A DNA stretch of 21,302 bases from Micromonosporaceae bacterium. Lineage in GTDB: Bacteria; Actinomycetota; Actinomycetes; Mycobacteriales; Micromonosporaceae. The stretch covers positions 1 through 21,302 of the forward strand of contig JADGGF010000015.1 in assembly GCA_019690055.1 (NCBI GenBank), given 5' to 3'. The notes beneath the pieces are model-generated. The model searched no databases and was not told where the DNA came from. It saw only the letters and a program-made list of their open reading frames with translations. Position numbers and translations under genes: made by a program. Of this stretch, positions 19,956 through 21,302 are shown in pieces (position 1 is the first letter of the stretch; the number at the start of each line of letters is the position of its first letter).

Positions 19956-20744
19956 GTGCTCAAGGTCCAGTCGCTGCGCAAGGTCTACGACGGCCACGGT
20001 CGTCAGGTGGAGGCGCTGCGGGACATCACGTTCTCCGTCAACCCAGGCGAGTTCGTCTGCGTCGTCGGGCCGTCGGGCTGCGGCAAGACCACGCTGCTGC
20101 GCCTGCTCGGTGGGCTGATCGCCCCGACGTCGGGCACGGTCATGGTCGAGGGCCGCCCGGTCTCCGGACCGCCGGACGGGCTCGCCATCGTGTTCCAGGA
20201 GTACGGGCGCAGCCTGATGCCCTGGCTTCGGGTGCGGGAGAACGTCGAGTTGCCCCTCAAGGCGAAGCGCGTGCCCAGGGCCGAACGAGCCGCGCTGGTC
20301 CATGAGTCGCTCGCCGCGGTGGGGCTCGCCGACGCGGCGACCGCCTACCCGTGGCAGCTCTCGGGCGGCATGCAGCAACGAGTGGCCATCGCGCGGGCCA
20401 TCGCGTTCCAGCCCCGGGTGCTGCTGATGGATGAGCCGTTTGCGGCGGTCGATGCGCAGACCCGGGCCGACCTGGAGGACCTCGTCCGCTCGGTGTGGCA
20501 GCGGTTCGGCATGACCATGCTGTTCGTCACGCATGACATCGATGAGTCGGTCTATCTGGCCGAGCGGGTGGTGATTCTGTCGTCCTCGCCGACGATCGTG
20601 CTGGAGGATCTCGCCATCGACCTGCCGGCGCAGCGCGATCAGCTCGAGACCCGGTCCTCGGCCCGGTTCGTCGAGCTGCGCCACCACGTGTACGAGCAGG
20701 TGCAGAAGGCCAAGAACCGCTCGGCGGTCACCCCCGTTGTCTGA
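19956..20744 (+). CDS. ABC transporter ATP-binding protein (NitT/TauT type)
   Basis: The 262-residue protein is the energising subunit. Walker A is GPSGCGKTT (38-46), the Q-loop FQEYGRSLMPW (80-90), the signature LSGGMQQR (135-142), Walker B VLLMDEP (155-161), the D-loop FAAVDAQ and the H-loop His193 in FVTHDIDES. FQEYGRSLxPW and the THDIDEAxxLAxRV-type region are typical of the SsuB/TauB/NrtD family. The GTG at 19956 is fixed by AAAGGAGG at 19943-19950, five bases upstream; the frame extends further back but inside the permease gene. It probably belongs to the same operon as the lipoprotein and permeases. The next gene starts within its last codons. Confidence 0.93.
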   Translation: MLKVQSLRKVYDGHGRQVEALRDITFSVNPGEFVCVVGPSGCGKTTLLRLLGGLIAPTSGTVMVEGRPVSGPPDGLAIVFQEYGRSLMPWLRVRENVELPLKAKRVPRAERAALVHESLAAVGLADAATAYPWQLSGGMQQRVAIARAIAFQPRVLLMDEPFAAVDAQTRADLEDLVRSVWQRFGMTMLFVTHDIDESVYLAERVVILSSSPTIVLEDLAIDLPAQRDQLETRSSARFVELRHHVYEQVQKAKNRSAVTPVV

Positions 20745-21302
20745 TCAAAGAGCCCGCGACCTTGGCTGGCTGGTCGCCATCGCCCTGGTCGCGCTGAACC
20801 TGCGCGCCGCGATCACGTCGGTTCCCCCGATGGCGGTCGATCTCGGGGCCGACCTCGGGCTCGGCGCGGTCGCCATCGGGGCCCTCACCACGATTCCCGT
20901 GGCGTGTATGGGCCTGTTCGCCCCCGTCGCCGCCTGGTTCACGCGATGGCTGCGTCCGTCCACTGTGCTCACGGCCGGCATCGGGCTGATCGCCGCGGGC
21001 GCGAGTGTGCGAGCCGTCGGCGGCGCCGCCCAGCTCTACGTCGGCACGGCGCTGGCCGGGATCGGGATCGCGGTCGTCGGGACGCTGCTGCCGGGACTCG
21101 TGCGCAACCGGGCGCCCGACCGGGTGGGGCCGGTCACCGGCATCTACACCGCCGCCCTCATCACCGGCGCGTTCATCGCCTCGAGCCTGGCCGAGCCCGT
21201 CCGGATCTGGCTTGACATCTCCGCCCAGGCGGCGCTGGCGGTGTGGGCGGTGCCCGCCGTGGTCGCGCTCGTCGTGTGGTCGATGGTCTCCCGGACGGAC
21301 GA
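20737..21302 (+). CDS. MFS transporter, CynX/NimT-like (N-terminal part)
   Basis: The frame is open from a TTG at 20737 to the window edge (188 codons). The protein begins LSDQRARDLGWLVAIALVAL and continues NLRAAITSVPP, a characteristic first helix of CynX/NimT-type major facilitator proteins (ALNLRxxIxxxxP). About six hydrophobic segments follow, including AVAIGALTTIPVACMGLFAP and LYVGTALAGIGIAVVGTLLPGLV. This family includes cyanate and nitroimidazole exporters and many uncharacterised drug/metabolite transporters. The TTG start overlaps the ATPase gene by eight bases and lacks a good Shine-Dalgarno, but no other in-frame start precedes the first helix. It may add uptake or efflux of a pathway compound; the C-terminal half is not visible. 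Confidence 0.8.
   Translation, partial: MSDQRARDLGWLVAIALVALNLRAAITSVPPMAVDLGADLGLGAVAIGALTTIPVACMGLFAPVAAWFTRWLRPSTVLTAGIGLIAAGASVRAVGGAAQLYVGTALAGIGIAVVGTLLPGLVRNRAPDRVGPVTGIYTAALITGAFIASSLAEPVRIWLDISAQAALAVWAVPAVVALVVWSMVSRTD

Overview
The window is chromosomal DNA from a high-GC Gram-positive actinomycete. Third codon positions are almost all G or C, GTG and TTG starts are common, several genes look leaderless, and a mycothiol-type (MDMPI/DinB) protein is present. Codon style (frequent CGTACG) and gene content fit Micromonosporaceae or a close relative, but no single gene fixes the genus. I see no rRNA, tRNA, insertion sequence or CRISPR array.

Layout. Bases 1-4074 are ordinary accessory genes mixed with decaying ones: the N-terminus of a membrane protein (minus), a remnant of an M14 zinc carboxypeptidase (minus), a class I methyltransferase (plus), a GNAT/MDMPI pair (minus), a frameshifted LacI-family remnant followed by 42-bp tandem repeats, and a TMEM175-type membrane protein (plus). 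Bases 4117-6313 hold a large DUF262/DUF1524 (GmrSD-like, putative type IV restriction) gene on the minus strand. Its first 42 codons are out of frame because of one extra base in a T5 run. Bases 6397-7861 hold a possible small ORF and a GntR(YtrA)/DUF1648 operon with a perfect inverted-repeat operator. A repeat-type hypothetical protein (minus), purK-purE (minus) and a class A beta-lactamase (plus) follow up to about 11.8 kb.

Bases 11880-21302 form a coherent catabolic island. A GntR/FCD regulator and a 6-phosphogluconate-dehydrogenase-like oxidoreductase run leftwards. Divergently, four genes with 4-nt stop/start overlaps encode a GalB-like oxalomesaconate hydratase (PIG-L fold), a GalC-like 4-carboxy-4-hydroxy-2-oxoadipate aldolase (RraA fold), a GalD-like oxalomesaconate tautomerase (PrpF fold) and a VOC-type (type I) extradiol dioxygenase. 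A separately promoted NitT/TauT-type ABC importer follows (lipoprotein, two permeases, ATPase), then the start of a CynX/NimT-like MFS transporter.

How the genes would work together (inference): the importer brings in an aromatic acid and the dioxygenase opens the ring to 4-oxalomesaconate or a close analogue. The tautomerase, hydratase and aldolase then take it to pyruvate and oxaloacetate. These are exactly the three enzymes needed after gallate cleavage. The known gallate dioxygenases (GalA, DesB) are LigB-type, whereas the only ring-cleavage enzyme here is a VOC protein. This makes the island a candidate for an undescribed gallate-type pathway with a non-homologous first step. Two operator-like palindromes with good promoters (13613-13650 and 17263-17323) suggest two regulatory inputs.

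A second theme is local sequence instability: minisatellites of 6, 20-25, 27, 33 and 42 bp, several at gene ends, and three decayed or frameshifted genes.
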